The notes beneath the pieces are model-generated. The model saw only the letters and a list, made by a program, of their open reading frames with translations, was not told the DNA's origin and did no database searches. Below are positions 10,947 to 22,580 of a stretch of 64,000 bases of DNA, piece by piece. The translations under genes and the position numbers were made by a program. Numbering within the stretch: the stretch's first letter is position 1; each line of letters begins with the position of its first letter. The stretch covers positions 124,001 to 188,000 of the forward strand of contig KV425564.1 of NCBI GenBank assembly GCA_001632425.1, written 5' to 3'. Origin of the DNA: Neolentinus lepideus HHB14362 ss-1 (lineage: Eukaryota; Basidiomycota; Agaricomycetes; Gloeophyllales; Gloeophyllaceae).

Positions 10947-13900
10947 ATGGACCACAACGACGCATCTGATGCTGGGCACGGTATCTCGCGGGCTAAGCAT
11001 TCAAGAGCCGCGACGACGGGGCCAGCCGCGTTAGCTGGGACGGTGCGCGCGAGGGGTTCGCCGCCACCAGGAGGATCAGGGGATCAAGGCAGCACGGAGG
11101 GTGCTCGGCCGCCAGCGAAGCGTGCCCGGAAGGCTATCAACTGCGAGCCCTGTAGAAGTAGCAAGCTCAAGTGCGATAGGTGCGTTGCTTGGCCTGCAGC
11201 TTATGTCCGCGGAGTAGACGGCTTACCCACCCTTCAGAAATCGTCCATGCTCGTCCTGCGTCCTCAGAGGTTCGTTTCGCCTATTCTTTCTCTCGTAACT
11301 CTACTCAATCAGCTGTCGGCACATAGGTACAGCCGCCCAATGTTATCCTGGGTCCGATGGCATGGCTGCCCAGGGAGTCCGAGGAGATGATCCCACGTAT
11401 GTTTTTCTTGCATTGTACCGTATCAATGTGCTGTCACGCTCATCTCTTTAATCTCCGGCCAAAGTCGCAGAACTGGGGTCGACCCCTATCAGGAGTTTGC
11501 GCGCATTCGCCATTCCCTCGCTGTTCTAGAAACCTTGATTCATTCAGACTACTCGCGGGCTGCGGCCGCACCCCCTGGTGCAGACTCCATCGGGTGCTAT
11601 CCTGCAACTACACCTACCACCGAATTAGTCGCTCCGTTTCCGTCCATTCATCAACCGAAGAAGGAACCCAATGATAGTGATCAGCAGAAACGCACGGTCC
11701 CCGGCATGCTTGGCCAGGGTTGCCTTTACGCGGGCCCCACTAGCGTGGCTACTAATTTGGTCTTGGTGAGATATATCTCTACATTCGTCTCTCCACCTTC
11801 CGTATCTGATTCATGGACTTGAACCGCTTGTTACTCATACAGAGCGAATCTCGTCAGTCTAGTGAAGAGAATGCAGAGCCCGCTGCGTTGAGTGCACTGC
11901 CCGGGCACGACTACGATAGCGATTTGCTCAGCGACTTGCCTGGGGTGGAAGTCATCGACGGCCTCGTTGAATATTACTTCGAATACTGCAATTGGGTCTA
12001 CAGGCATGTCTGCCAGATGACTTTCATCAGTGCTTGGACTCGCTTCAAGAACGGCAGCTCACCTGACAGGCTCATCCTGGCCACCGTCTGCATGATCACG
12101 GCCATTGCTGTGTTTTATCTGCCCGAGCGCCATCCCCTTCTGGAGAACGTGGTAGAGACACATGAGCAACTCGGCGATAAGTTCTATAGCGTCATGGTCA
12201 TGGCGTTAGGAAGATACCAGGCTGAAAACAGGACTTACACGCTTGAGCTGGTAGAGCTACTGCTGATCCGATGCCATTACCTAACCTTGAGCAAGACCGA
12301 TTGCGAGGAAATATGGACCGTTCGAGGTGAATTGGTGAGCATTGCTACTGCAATGGGGCTGCACCGCGATCCACGGAAGTGGAAGATGAGCAGAGAAGTT
12401 GCCGAGCGCAGAAGATGGGCTTTCTGGCACATAATCTTATTGGAAAGGTAGATCGCCTCGTTGTCGAATTCTACGAATGGAATCCTAAGCTGATCTTTGT
12501 GCTGCAGATGGCAAGCATTCATGTTCGGCCGTCCCATCTCTATCGCCTCCCACCACTTTGACACGCAGCTGCCATCTTCGCATGAGCCGTCACTGCTCTC
12601 AAACACCCAGAGCACGGCAACATACCTGCCGAATATTGCACTATTCAAACTCGCATATATTCTCGGAGATATTATGAATGATGCCGTGTCCCTCAAGCCC
12701 GTTCCGTACGAGAACGTCATGGCACATGATGCAGCGCTGCAGCGTTGGGTAGATGACCTGCCTAAAGAGATGGACTTGGACGAGTTCAGCGTCGCAAGAA
12801 GTCTAGCTAGCCGGGACTTGGGGACCATTAAACTTGGCGTCCAAAGCGTGATCATTAAGACGAGCTATCATCACATCCGCTTCACCCTCCATCGTCCCTA
12901 CGCTAGCGGACCTTCACCCAGTGGAGCAGAACCCTCGTCGTCTATAAGTACGGTGTCTTCCCCGTCCAAGTCGCGCAATACTTCGTCGATTCACGAGCAG
13001 TCTCTCGAGATAGCCGTGAAGCATGCTCGACAGCTAATCCTTGTCGTTGGCCAGGCTCGTCCAGATTTCCAAAACAATACGTCGTTGGCTGTTCCAGGAC
13101 ATATGAACTGGGGCCCCTTCCACGTATTCTCTGCCGCGATGTTCTTCTCCTTCCAGCTGATCAACAATCCTGAACAAGCTGGGGCGAACATGTTTCGCAT
13201 GAACGTAAAACAGGCCATGGAGACACTTCAATTGTGCAAGGGCGCACCGGTGGCAGACAAAGCTCTTGATATTTTGCAAACCCTTGCGCCTCTTTCTATG
13301 GGAGAGGGGGTCGTGGGGAAGGGCAAGGATGATAGAGATAAGCTGCTGGGTCGTGTCCTGAGCGCCGTGCGAAATCTTGCATTTCCGTGCCACGATTCGC
13401 CCAGTTATCCTTATCCATACGGACGTGGAGGCTTGGACTCTCCGGCATCCGGTAGCAGTGGTCGAAGGAGGGAAACATCGAATACGCCTGACCTCGTGCC
13501 TGGTCGGTCTCTCTTGACCACGGCGCTGGATCCGAATCTCGTGGCGGGTCCCCATCCGACTCACCCAAGACCTACGAGGAACAGCAGCAGTGTGCCGTCG
13601 TCAGCGTATCCGAGCGTATCTTGTGAGCTATCATCATTGGCGCCATACACGCACCCTCCGCCGATGCCGCCGCCTCACCTCCACTCTTCCCTGATATCGC
13701 AGCACCAGCATCAGACAATGCCTAGCGATCAGCAGCCCTTGCACGATATGTCATATCAGACGAGCTATTCTCATTCTCCACAGCATTCGCAGGGCATGTA
13801 TGGCACCGGCATGCCGTACGGTCAGCAGCCTGGCGATGATATGACGTGGGGGGCGTCTATGGGCTTTGGTCAGTACGAGTGGACCAATTTTGTGAACGTC

Positions 13901-13975
13901 CTCAAGCAGGACAGTGGCACAGCAAGGGGTGGCGGAGATCATGCTGGCCATGGACATGCTCTCCCCCCTAACTGA
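10947..13975 (+). CDS. Zn(II)2Cys6 fungal transcription factor with fungal-specific TF domain
   Basis: Six exons: 10947-11179, 11238-11269, 11327-11396, 11471-11765, 11843-12447, 12508-13975 (2703 nt, 900 aa). The binuclear zinc cluster is split over three exons and reads CEPC-RSSKLKC-DRNRPC-SSC-VLRGTAAQC, with all six cysteines present. It is preceded by a basic stretch (KRARKAIN). The regulatory domain (PF04082-like) runs roughly from 'VEYYFEYCNWVYRHV' through 'RRRWAFWHIILLERW' and 'GRPISIASHHFDTQLP'. The C-terminal 250 residues are rich in Ser, Pro, His and Gln and likely form an activation region. It binds DNA, probably CGG half-sites as family members do; the target genes cannot be read from sequence. 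The first intron begins inside the zinc-cluster Arg codon, as in many such genes. Confidence 0.88.
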
Positions 13976-14763
13976 AACTTCAACAAGGTGCTTGAGAAAA
14001 GGGCGGATCGTCGACCACAACCTACTTTGGAACACATACTACTCTACGGCTATCTCGCTGACTGGCGTTAATCTTGTGCATCATAGACTCTATGTAGCAA
14101 CATCTTGTCTCGTTCTTGACACCAGTGTATTTGGATACATATTGGGCTTACTTGTGCAGCATTCTTGGACTTAAACTTTGTATATTTGTATAGGATTTTT
14201 CTGCTGTCTTGTCTTAGGGTTCACGTTCAGCGGTAATATCCTCGGGAAATGGTAAGCGGCTCCGCGGAGATAGTAACCACATTAATGTTCAATGAACCGA
14301 ACCCAAAACAACTGGGAACAAACTTAGTTCAAGAACGGACTTCGGTCGCTCGTCACGAGTTCCATTTGGACGCTGACAGCATGAATGCACGTACCCTTGC
14401 GTGCACTACAGTTTTGAGGGTGCTCTATCGGAGAAGTCGAACCATGGTTGCAGACACGCACAAGCTTAGGCTGAGTGGTGCATATAAAGACGGCTGCGCT
14501 ATCATGATCATTGTCATGAATCAAAGGTGTAAACCTTCGATCTCGTCTGTGCAGGCCGCAGCGAAATCACAGACAACACAGTTTTGCGTTAGTGCACTAC
14601 GTTAGCGACGTACGGTCATTTATTAGGAAGTATTAACACCGAATGATAGGATAAGCAAAGGAGAGGGGTGTATATCCCGCACTGACCAAAGCTGTAAGAG
14701 GACACCAGCTGAGGGTTCCGTCCCGCACGCACGCAACCAACCCTACGCCGACTTCAAGAATCC
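13976..14763. other. convergent intergenic region
   Basis: A 788-base space between two converging genes (zinc-cluster factor, plus; SOD-like ribosomal protein, minus). It should hold both 3' UTRs. An open frame at 14249-14605 (plus) has no recognisable domain and unconvincing composition, so it is not annotated as a gene. Confidence 0.45.
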
Positions 14764-15940
14764 CTAGCTTTCCTTCTCGCCTTCCTTGCTTGCCGCCGAG
14801 TAGAAGCGCTCAGACACCTTCTTCCAGTTCAGGACTGTCCAAAACCGTTTCATATACTCCTCCTTCCCCCACACGCCATACTCGCCACTTATCCAGGCGC
14901 GCTCGTGCACACTCACGCTGAACAGGGGATAGAGAATTTCTCCTAGCCGTTCGTCCAGGTCTTGCAGGCCACGAAAGCTTACCCGAGAAACACCTAAAGA
15001 GTCTTCGATGCCCCCGTCTGATGACCATACGCCGGGAGGAGAGTTCTGTGGGGAGCGGGAGGATGTGTGGAGGATGCGCGTCTGTGTTTGGGGGTTCAGC
15101 GGAGAGGAGCGTGAAGAGACGCCAGAGGCTGGGGAGGTAGCTGAAGATGACGCTCCAGGAGGCGTTGAGGGATTATGGCTTCTTGAACCAACACCTTCTG
15201 CAGAAGTGCGGTTCAGCATAGCGCCCAGGATAGTTTTGTCGTCCTCGCCGCCAATCTGCAGTCGGCTCCGAACCAGCAGTGTACCGGTACCGAACGTCGA
15301 GATCACTCCCAGGGCACCGCTTTGGTCGGTGACAAACCAGACCCAGCCGGAGGAAAACATCCCGAGTGCGTGAGCGGAGACAATCGATTTGAGCTGCGCG
15401 AGCGAGCCCAGCTGACTTTTAATTCGTCTTGCGAGGTCGGGGTGAATATGCGCCTCGTCGGCGTCACCCGTAGATGGTGGTGTCTACTGACATGCCGTGC
15501 TCAGAGAGATATTGGCACGATGTGATAAAAGGGACACGTACTAGAGACTCGAAGAAGAAACTGTTGTTGAGGGCCTCACTCGCGTAGTTGAATGCCAGTA
15601 CTTGGCTTTTGTCCCAGGATGTCTCTATGACCGTCTGAACCACACTTTTGTTCTCATGGGCAGTGCCTTCATAATAATTCGATACATGAGTAGCGTTCAC
15701 TCGATGACGCAGGACACCTAGCTCACCCCGAGTTTCCTCGTTCAATCTGTCCAGCAAGCCCTGCTGATATTCGATAGCCAGAGTCTTGAGAGCCTTCCGG
15801 TTCAGAAAGCTTCCAAGACCCCCTTCTATTGGGTAGGGTAACGCTTTCATGGCATGTGCATGTCGGACGAGCACTAGTGGACTCTGTCTCTTGCATGCTG
15901 TCCGCAGACTGGGGCCGGCTACCCTTAGACTAGTATTCAT
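14764..15940 (-). CDS. mitochondrial small-subunit ribosomal protein of Fe/Mn-superoxide-dismutase fold (mS42/mS43 type)
   Basis: Exon 1 15940-15542, exon 2 15483-14764 (372 aa; intron 58 nt). The N-terminus is basic and Ser-rich, fitting a mitochondrial presequence, and leads into 'LPYPIEGGLGSFLNRKALK', the start of the SOD-like fold seen in yeast Rsm26 and Mrp1. The second exon has 'HALGMFSSGWVWFVTD' and ends 'HERAWISGEYGVWGKEEYMK'. In true SODs the last segment carries the metal ligands Asp and His in DxWEHAYY; here they are replaced, so it is a structural, not enzymatic, homologue. A Ser/Thr/Pro-rich insertion of about 60 residues separates the two halves of the C-terminal domain. Whether it is mS42 or mS43 cannot be decided here. 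Confidence 0.82.
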
Positions 15941-16128
15941 AATATCCAGCAGAAACCGTCAGTCCTGGGGAGAGACGAAACAGAGCACACCGCCCTAGTA
16001 CTAGCACCAAGCCTGCAACTTGAATTGCAAGTTTTCGACGCGGCGAGTTTGTTTGGTCTACGCGGCGGCTTTGTTTGGCAAACACGCTGAGCCTTCTCCA
16101 CGTCGACCGCAACCTCCTCATCCTCGTC
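15941..16128. promoter_or_regulatory. shared (bidirectional) promoter region
   Basis: Only 188 bp separate the start codons of the mitoribosomal gene (minus) and OST2 (plus). No TATA box is obvious. Shared promoter use is inferred from spacing. Confidence 0.5.
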
Positions 16129-16655
16129 ATGGCTGGTCCCAAAGCATCCACTGCAGCATCGAAACCAGCGTCATCTGCAGTAGACCCCAATGCCATTCAC
16201 TCATTATGGAAAGCGTACAACGACACAACGCCTTCGCGTCTGAAGCTCATCGACTCGTTCCTGGTGTTCCTCATGCTTTCTGGCATAGCACAATTCCTGT
16301 ACTGTATACTCATCACCAATTTCCCGTTCAATGCCTTTTTGGCAGGGTACGTGCGACAATCCATGCATCGCAGTCGTGTGCTATGTGTAAAGAACGAAGG
16401 AATGCTGAGATGGGATTGAACAGGTTTGGCAGCTGTGTGGGTCAGTTCGTATTGACTGCTTCTCTGAGGACGCAAGTCAACCCCGAGAACAGAGGAGAGT
16501 TTAAGGATGTATCACCCGAACGGTACGCTTACTTCCTTCAGTACGCATGCTATAGTCGATTCACATGTACCGTGACTGCCCAACTCAGAGCATTCGCGGA
16601 CTTTGCACTAGGATCCATCGTACTGCATTTCTTTGTGTTCAACTTCTTAGGATGA
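16129..16655 (+). CDS. OST2: oligosaccharyltransferase subunit Ost2/DAD1
   Basis: Three exons: 16129-16346, 16424-16522, 16589-16655 (384 nt, 127 aa). The sequence carries 'LKLIDSFLVFLMLSGIAQFL', 'NFPFNAFLAGF', 'GQFVLTASLRTQVNPEN' and ends 'ADFALGSIVLHFFVFNFLG', which is the full DAD1 pattern with three membrane segments and the family's characteristic short C-terminus. The protein is a small subunit of the ER oligosaccharyltransferase that moves the dolichol-linked glycan onto Asn-X-Ser/Thr sites during N-glycosylation. Length matches the family (about 115-130 aa). Confidence 0.95.
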
Positions 16656-16864
16656 TACGCCTAGCATTGCTTTAAAGAGATATGCTGTTGGCTTAATGCT
16701 TGTATTGAGAGTTCACTCCATAAATATGTCCGACCCGGATATCACTATAAATACAATCTGAAGTCGCGTGTATCAGCGCCCTCTGTCAAGGCACCTGACG
16801 GCGGAAGACGTACGTTATGCAGTAGGAGGTATCATACGTGAAGTCATGATAAAAAGCGTGGTCC

Positions 16865-17321
16865 TCACTTTCTCTCAAATGATGAGGATCTCTGAAAATC
16901 GCAAGTGTATGACTTAGTAGATAGAGCTCGTATAGGATATTAAGGGCGAGCAAACCTACCCCAAAAATGACCACTGCAAAGTCGAAGACGTATTCGCCTG
17001 ACCATCATATCATGAAAAGCCATCATCTCCTGCAATATAGCGAAACGCACCAGCCTCTAGATATGACCGCAACAACTCTGAAAGGTACTTTGATTAGCGA
17101 CTTGACGTCCTTTTGGGTGAAATAACTCACGTCGTATATCCTTGTTAGGCACTTGATGTAATGCGGGTCTGAAGAGGATATCGAGCAACCATTGAAAATT
17201 GATCCTTCTCTGGAGTGAATTGAAAGAAAACAAACGTTAAACCGGTGTTGCGCTTCACGCCGGCGAGGAAGGCGCTAATGAGTATAGCATCGAAGCCCAG
17301 ATGGACGAGTTTGCCAAACAT
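16865..17321 (-). CDS. DUF1748-family small mitochondrial membrane protein (Min8-like)
   Basis: No single open frame shows this gene; it was assembled from six short exons on the minus strand: 17321-17236, 17168-17131, 17077-17051, 16997-16960, 16891-16865 (five confirmed blocks, 216 nt in total, 71 aa plus stop). The protein starts 'MFGKLVHLGFDAILIS', continues 'AFLAGVKRNTGLTPAL', 'NKDIRQLLRSYLEAGEYV', and ends 'FDFAVVIFGRSSSFERK'. Start, internal pattern, length and the Ser-rich end all match DUF1748 (PF08520), whose yeast relative YPR010C-A/Min8 is a small mitochondrial membrane protein. All junctions are GT-AG and keep phase; exons are 86, 38, 27, 38 and 27 nt. The biochemical role is unknown. 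The five blocks listed are the complete model; the word six refers to no extra exon and should be read as five. Confidence 0.85.
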
Positions 17322-18486
17322 GTGAAGTGGATGGGTGGGATTTGAAAGGGAAGTTCAGAACACCCGCCGAGTAATATTAATAGAGGAAAGGAGATCAGAA
17401 TGTTGCAAAGACACGGCTGCTGGTAGAAGGGACAAACTAACGCGATTGTGGCTTCCGAATACAGCAGTAAAGGGTTGTATGCACGCGTGTGGCGGTGGCT
17501 GGGCCTGCCCCAGCAGTCGTGGTTCAAAGGAGTAACTTAAAACGTCCTCTCAAAGCCCATAGCAAGCAATTACATATCAGCGACTCTCTCGAGTTAATTA
17601 TGTCATAACTTACTCGAAGTGAGGGCTTGAAGCCACTGCAGGGGCTTCTGAGTGCTCTCTTTATCTTCTTTGATATGTATCTATTCTGTTCTCCTTCAAC
17701 AGGCTGATCATGTAACCAAAAGTGCCTTACAGACACCTCTCATCTAGGCTTGTTGGACCTCCACTCTTTCTGCATCGGAATTTCATTCGGTATCATGAAC
17801 CTTTAATTACAGAGTCTCAGGATATTCCAGGGCTCTAGTGGCTCCTGAAGATTTATTATGTCTGTAGGTGTTCGGTGTGGGGAAATCCATGCTGCACTCT
17901 TGCACTTTCGAAACAGCACATATTCGGGAGATATATATACCTTCGCATGTCTTATTCGCGGTGCCTATCAGCTCATCAAACGCATAGATTGCCTTTCCTT
18001 TGCAAGTAATCCGGACGTGTTGTCTGCATTTCATCTACTGCATCTGCTTGAAAGAATACAGGAGAGATATATGGAATTTCGTCTGAATATCGCAAACCAA
18101 TAGCACCGTTTCTCCCGGCACAAGCTTCTTGATTGCAGCCGGCATTGTGAAGCGCAGTCATCGTACATGCTTCCAAGGAGACGAATTCAGTAGCTCTTAG
18201 CTGTCTTTTAACGTGCTGACATTACATGGTGGCCGTGAATTGCCACCGACTCCTAATTATGTAAGTCCGCAGCGTGGCCTAATACGGGAGAGGCGTCGGC
18301 GTTCCCCGCGCAGGTATTTGTGCAGGTTGAACAGTTCGAGTTTCCCTTGCTGTCTGCCATCACGCACGCTGTCCTACTAACAGGGTCTCCCCGTCTCGAC
18401 GGTCCCGTCCTCTCTTTTCTTCAGTCGTTCTCTTCAAGACTCCTACGCTCTTTCTGCCAACAAAACAAAAAAATTTAGGTTCAAGT
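17322..18486. other. intergenic region, divergent promoters
   Basis: About 1.2 kb between the DUF1748 gene (minus) and the coiled-coil gene (plus). An open frame at 17858-18103 (plus, 81 codons) has no family features and is not called. The last 130 bases before 18487 are C/T-rich, as is common upstream of fungal start sites. Confidence 0.4.
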
Positions 18487-21400
18487 ATGGACGCTATGCA
18501 TGCTGTTGATGATACGATGCAAGAACGGCTCGATCTTGTAGAAAAGAAGCGCGTGCGTACTCTATCATACGTGGCCAGTATGCCCCGTTGATTTCTCTCC
18601 AGTTTGATTCTTTCCGTCTGGGAAAGCCACAAATGGCCTCTTCCCGTCCCAGATCTTTTCACGGACGTTCCCGTTCTCGCAACACTTCTATCTCTTCTTT
18701 GTCTACTATTTCTGTTCCAAATTCACTCGATCTTATGAACGATATGTCCCCCACATCTACGGCCCCAGCGAACCGGCCGACCTCTCGACCCAACTCCCAC
18801 CATCGGCGACAATCCTCTGTGTCCACCCGCAGAGAATCAGCTGAAGTCATGGGCGTATCTCTCTCCGACTTGCAACCCTCGGTCTCTAATGACAATATCA
18901 ACCTGGGCGATAAGGACTCTGTTCGCAGACAGGCTTTGTGGGCGCTGGAGGGCAAATCAACTGTTGGCCAGTACTCGAAGGTCGAGATTCCTGAGCTCGG
19001 AACACCCGAGATTGAGAAACGGATCTTCGAATTCCGTAAGTGATGATAATGTAGCTGTTTGATGGCACCGTCTGATCCTCGTGCAGCGACTAAGCCGTCT
19101 TTCCCGCCTGGTCCCGCCGGCATCGGTGGCATCATGGGCAAGCGTGACTCTCTTGGTAAACTGATCCTACCGTCCTCGTCGTCCAAGGATCAGCTTGGTA
19201 CACTCCTGGAAGAGGAGGAAGAGGATGAGGCCGAGGAATTCACTCCGGAAATCGAGGAAGCTAGCCCCGTCGTCATTTCTGTCACCACTCCGTCGCCGAC
19301 GCCTGCTCGCCAGCGCCCGACAGGCCTCAGTCTCCGTCCGCTGTCACTCACGCCAGAGACTGTTGTCAGCTTCACGAGCGGCAATCTGCCTACGCCCGTC
19401 CAGACTCCCCGCTCGATAGGGCTTAAGTCTCTCACTCTGACCTCGTCGCCCAGTCCCGTTCTCGGAGACGAGAAAGAGAACCAGAATGCCGAGGTTAGTG
19501 CAATTCGTTCCAGTTGACGTGTCCTTCAGCTAACGTGTTGTACAGCCGACTTCGGCTTCAAGACGCATGTCTCTCAACATGGACTCGGAGCGCCGCCGGT
19601 CGACTTCCCCCGCTGAGATACTACAGCGGCGCAGCAGCATTTCGTACATCTGCTCGTCCGACTCTCCCCGTGGTTCAGCAGGATGCCTGCCCACGCCGGA
19701 GATGACGCCGACATCGACAACGTCCGGACGGTACAGGTACTCGACGTCCAGCACGGATAGCGACCTTGCGCGCGACCCACTGTCATCCACTGAGCAGCAT
19801 TTTTTAGTAAAACAACACTCCGCTTTGCTTGCCCGAATTGAGGACCTTGAGCGCGCGCTGTCGGCACGCCCGAGGTCTTGGCACATGTCCTATGCGTCCG
19901 ATATCTCATCGAGTGCTTCGGTTGGTACTCCCTCGGAGCCGAGCGACGAGATATTGCGACTAGTCGCTGATCTGAAAGCGGAGCGCGATGAGCTGAAGAA
20001 GGATGTTGATGGGTGGAGGGTCCGGGTTCATGACTTGCAGAAGCAGGTCGGCACACTCGCCAACAGAGTCGATATGGAGAGGCGAGAGGCTTGGGTCGCT
20101 AGGGAGCGCGTTGGTCTCCTGACCATTGAGAAGAGTTCTCTGGAGAAGGAGTTGGCTGCTCAGAGTGCCTTGGTCGAGGAGACTCAAGGGCGGTACACTA
20201 CTGTGAAGGAGGCTTTTGACGCCCTGCAGGAGAAGTACGAACACCTAGAGCAAGAGCTCGAGCGTTCTCTCAAGTATCAAGAGGAATGCACGGCGCTAAG
20301 GGCTGAATTGGTCCAGGAGAGGAGCCGGAGAGAGGCCATCGAACGGGAGCTGGAGAATGCAGGACTGGTTGCTACCCCGACCCCCAATGCATTCGAATTC
20401 AAGTTGAGCTCCTCGCGCAACCGGAGCGTTGGATTCATGTCAGTGGACTCCGAGAGTTCGTTTACCGACGTTGAGTCCCTTGATGGGACCAGCTTCCGTA
20501 GCGGCAAGACTCTCAAGGCTGTTGTTGAGGAAGAGGAGGAAAGATATTTTGATGACGAGCTTGTGAGGTATGAGGATGAGAACGAGTCGGATGTCAGCTT
20601 CGAGAGCCCTGGTGGTTCTTCTGTGGGTTCCTTTGAGGACCTCCGTCGTTCAGTCAGGGACCTCTCAGTGGATATCCCTGTTGCTCCCATGATCTCCGGC
20701 GATGTTCTCTCTAGTAGCCCTTCTCCTTTGCAGTCGCCTGCTCCGTCTCCTATCTTCGACGAGCCTCCGAAGCCGGCTCATGGCCGTCACCACTCCCTCT
20801 CCAAGACGTGGACTTTCCCGAAAGGCCCGCAAACTCAAGTTAGTCGCAGAAAGGAGTCTGTAGACCGGTTCTTTGAGTGCTTGGAAGATCTTGACAACTC
20901 CCCTCCATTGCCCGCTCCAGGTGCCAAGAGTGATAAGAGCGTATTTTCGTATGGGTTCGCCGCCGTTAAGGATGACGATCTTCCTCCGTTCTTATTGCCT
21001 ACGGATGTGGGTACTGTGGTCCCCGAGGAAACAGGTCCTACTCGGTCTCTTGAAGCTCTTATTGAGGAGGATGAAGAAGAGGAGGAAGAGGACCGAGAGG
21101 ATGCCCTCAGCGATATAGTGGGAGAGGAAGTCGAAGGTGGCATCAGGTTTACCTTTACGCCGCCCTCGTTGCACTCTACTCCTACTGCATGTTTCAACGA
21201 GTCGGTCGAGGATGTAGCTGAGGACGTGGAAGTGCCCCTCATCTTCCCTCAACAGAGGGCTGTGGAGGAGTCCTTCTCGCAGGAAGAGAGTGTGAGCTTT
21301 CAGCTCCCCTCGCCCGTGAAGACCCGCTCGCCTTCGTGCATCCCTCGGTCTACTAGTTCCAAGAGGTTTACTAGCTCGATCCCCGTTCCGGTCAAGTCTA

Positions 21401-22125
21401 CGCCTCCGAAGGCGGCGGTGCCGGAGTCGCCTGTGAGCCCTACTGGTAATCTCTGTTTCTTTACTCCTCCGAGCAAACGCGGCGGAGCGATGCCGGCCTA
21501 CCAAAGATCCCCGTCCACCCCGTCGCCAGTGAGGACCAACACGCCCGCTAGGCCGAGGGCTGTTTCGGCTGCGACGTTCATTCCTCAACCTCCAGCCCGG
21601 CAGGGCCCGATCAAGAACAAGTCGGATATGTCAAATGGTTCGATCGGTTTGCCTTACCTCAAGTCGTCCGTTAGTACGCATGCTCACTTTTTCTGATTTT
21701 CTTATAATTTAGTTGGTGGTGTTGGGAACGTGCCTTCCAGGTCATACGATAAACCTCTCAATGCCTCAGCGAGTCATTCACACATGAGCGGACCTTCGAA
21801 GACGCTCACATTTGACACCTCTTCAACTCATGATGATCTACAGTTTTCAGCGAATGTCACACCTTCACCCGTAACTTCTAGTTTGTTCTCACCACGACTC
21901 TCTCTTCTCACGAACTTCATTACCGTGCGTGGATTGCCCTGGAGTCCTCGACGCAACTCGGACAGTCCAGTGTTTCCCAACAATCCGGACGATATGAACG
22001 TTACGACCCCTGAGAGGAAGGAGAGGGTCTTCGTCTCCAAGGAGAAACAGCTCGAGGCTCTCAGAGCTCGTATGGAGGAAGAACGGAAGATGAGGATGCG
22101 ACCTCGTGGTGTCATCAATCTCTAG
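18487..22125 (+). CDS. large Ser/Pro-rich coiled-coil protein of unknown function
   Basis: Five exons: 18487-18552, 18603-19035, 19087-19493, 19546-21673, 21713-22125 (3447 nt, 1148 aa, whole codons). The start at 18487 adds 'MDAMHAVDDTMQERLDLVEK' through a 50-nt intron; the in-frame ATG at 18633 is the alternative. The N-terminal third is disordered (RS- and SP-rich). A coiled coil of roughly 130 residues follows, from 'LLARIEDLERAL' through 'LKAERDELKKDVDGWRVRV' to 'LVQERSRREAIERELENAG'. The rest is acidic and SP/TP-rich, with many possible proline-directed kinase sites, and the C-terminus has another charged helix ('KEKQLEALRARMEEERKM'). No enzyme domain is visible. It resembles scaffold or cytoskeleton-linked proteins, but no function is assigned. 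The last intron is only 39 nt. Confidence 0.75.
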
Positions 22126-22580
22126 TCACTCCAGGGAGCCTTTTCGAGGCTTGTTACCGTGCCTTCAGTCTTTGCCCTGATACTGGACTCGATTTTGCCT
22201 TCAGTGAGGTGTAGTTTTGTGGGTTACGGACACGTCCTTCACGTTTCTTGCCATTGGACACTCCTTATTTATGCAAGTACGTATACCTGGTGTCATACAT
22301 TCTGGCTTGATGCTTTGAATGAGGTATGTCTACGGTGTATACACACATTGTTTATGTGTATTACTAGAATCAACACTCGTTGGTGTTGGTGTTCTTGGTC
22401 GATTTTGCTCTCGTGTTTTCGATGTGTTCATGCATTATATCTTTATGCGAATATATGCCCGGCTCGATCCGAGTGTAACCGTGCGAAAAGCGCGTCTAGT
22501 CTGAGCGAGGCTCGTCGAGACTGCTCTGTCCAACGTTGACAGTAGCCACCACTCTCGCTCCCGCGTTCTCTGTATTCATC
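22126..22580. other. intergenic: 3' UTR and promoter
   Basis: 455 bases, T-rich in its first half, consistent with the 3' UTR of the coiled-coil gene. Nothing else is supported. Confidence 0.4.

Noticed and set aside
13034..13564. 176-codon minus-strand frame opposite the zinc-cluster gene
   Set aside because: Arg/His/Ser-rich antisense frame with no recognisable motif.
14249..14605. 118-codon plus-strand frame in a convergent spacer
   Set aside because: Composition is random-like and it overlaps the expected 3' UTRs of both neighbours.
20992..21588. 198-codon minus-strand open frame
   Set aside because: Shadow of the coiled-coil gene; Arg-rich and without domain features.
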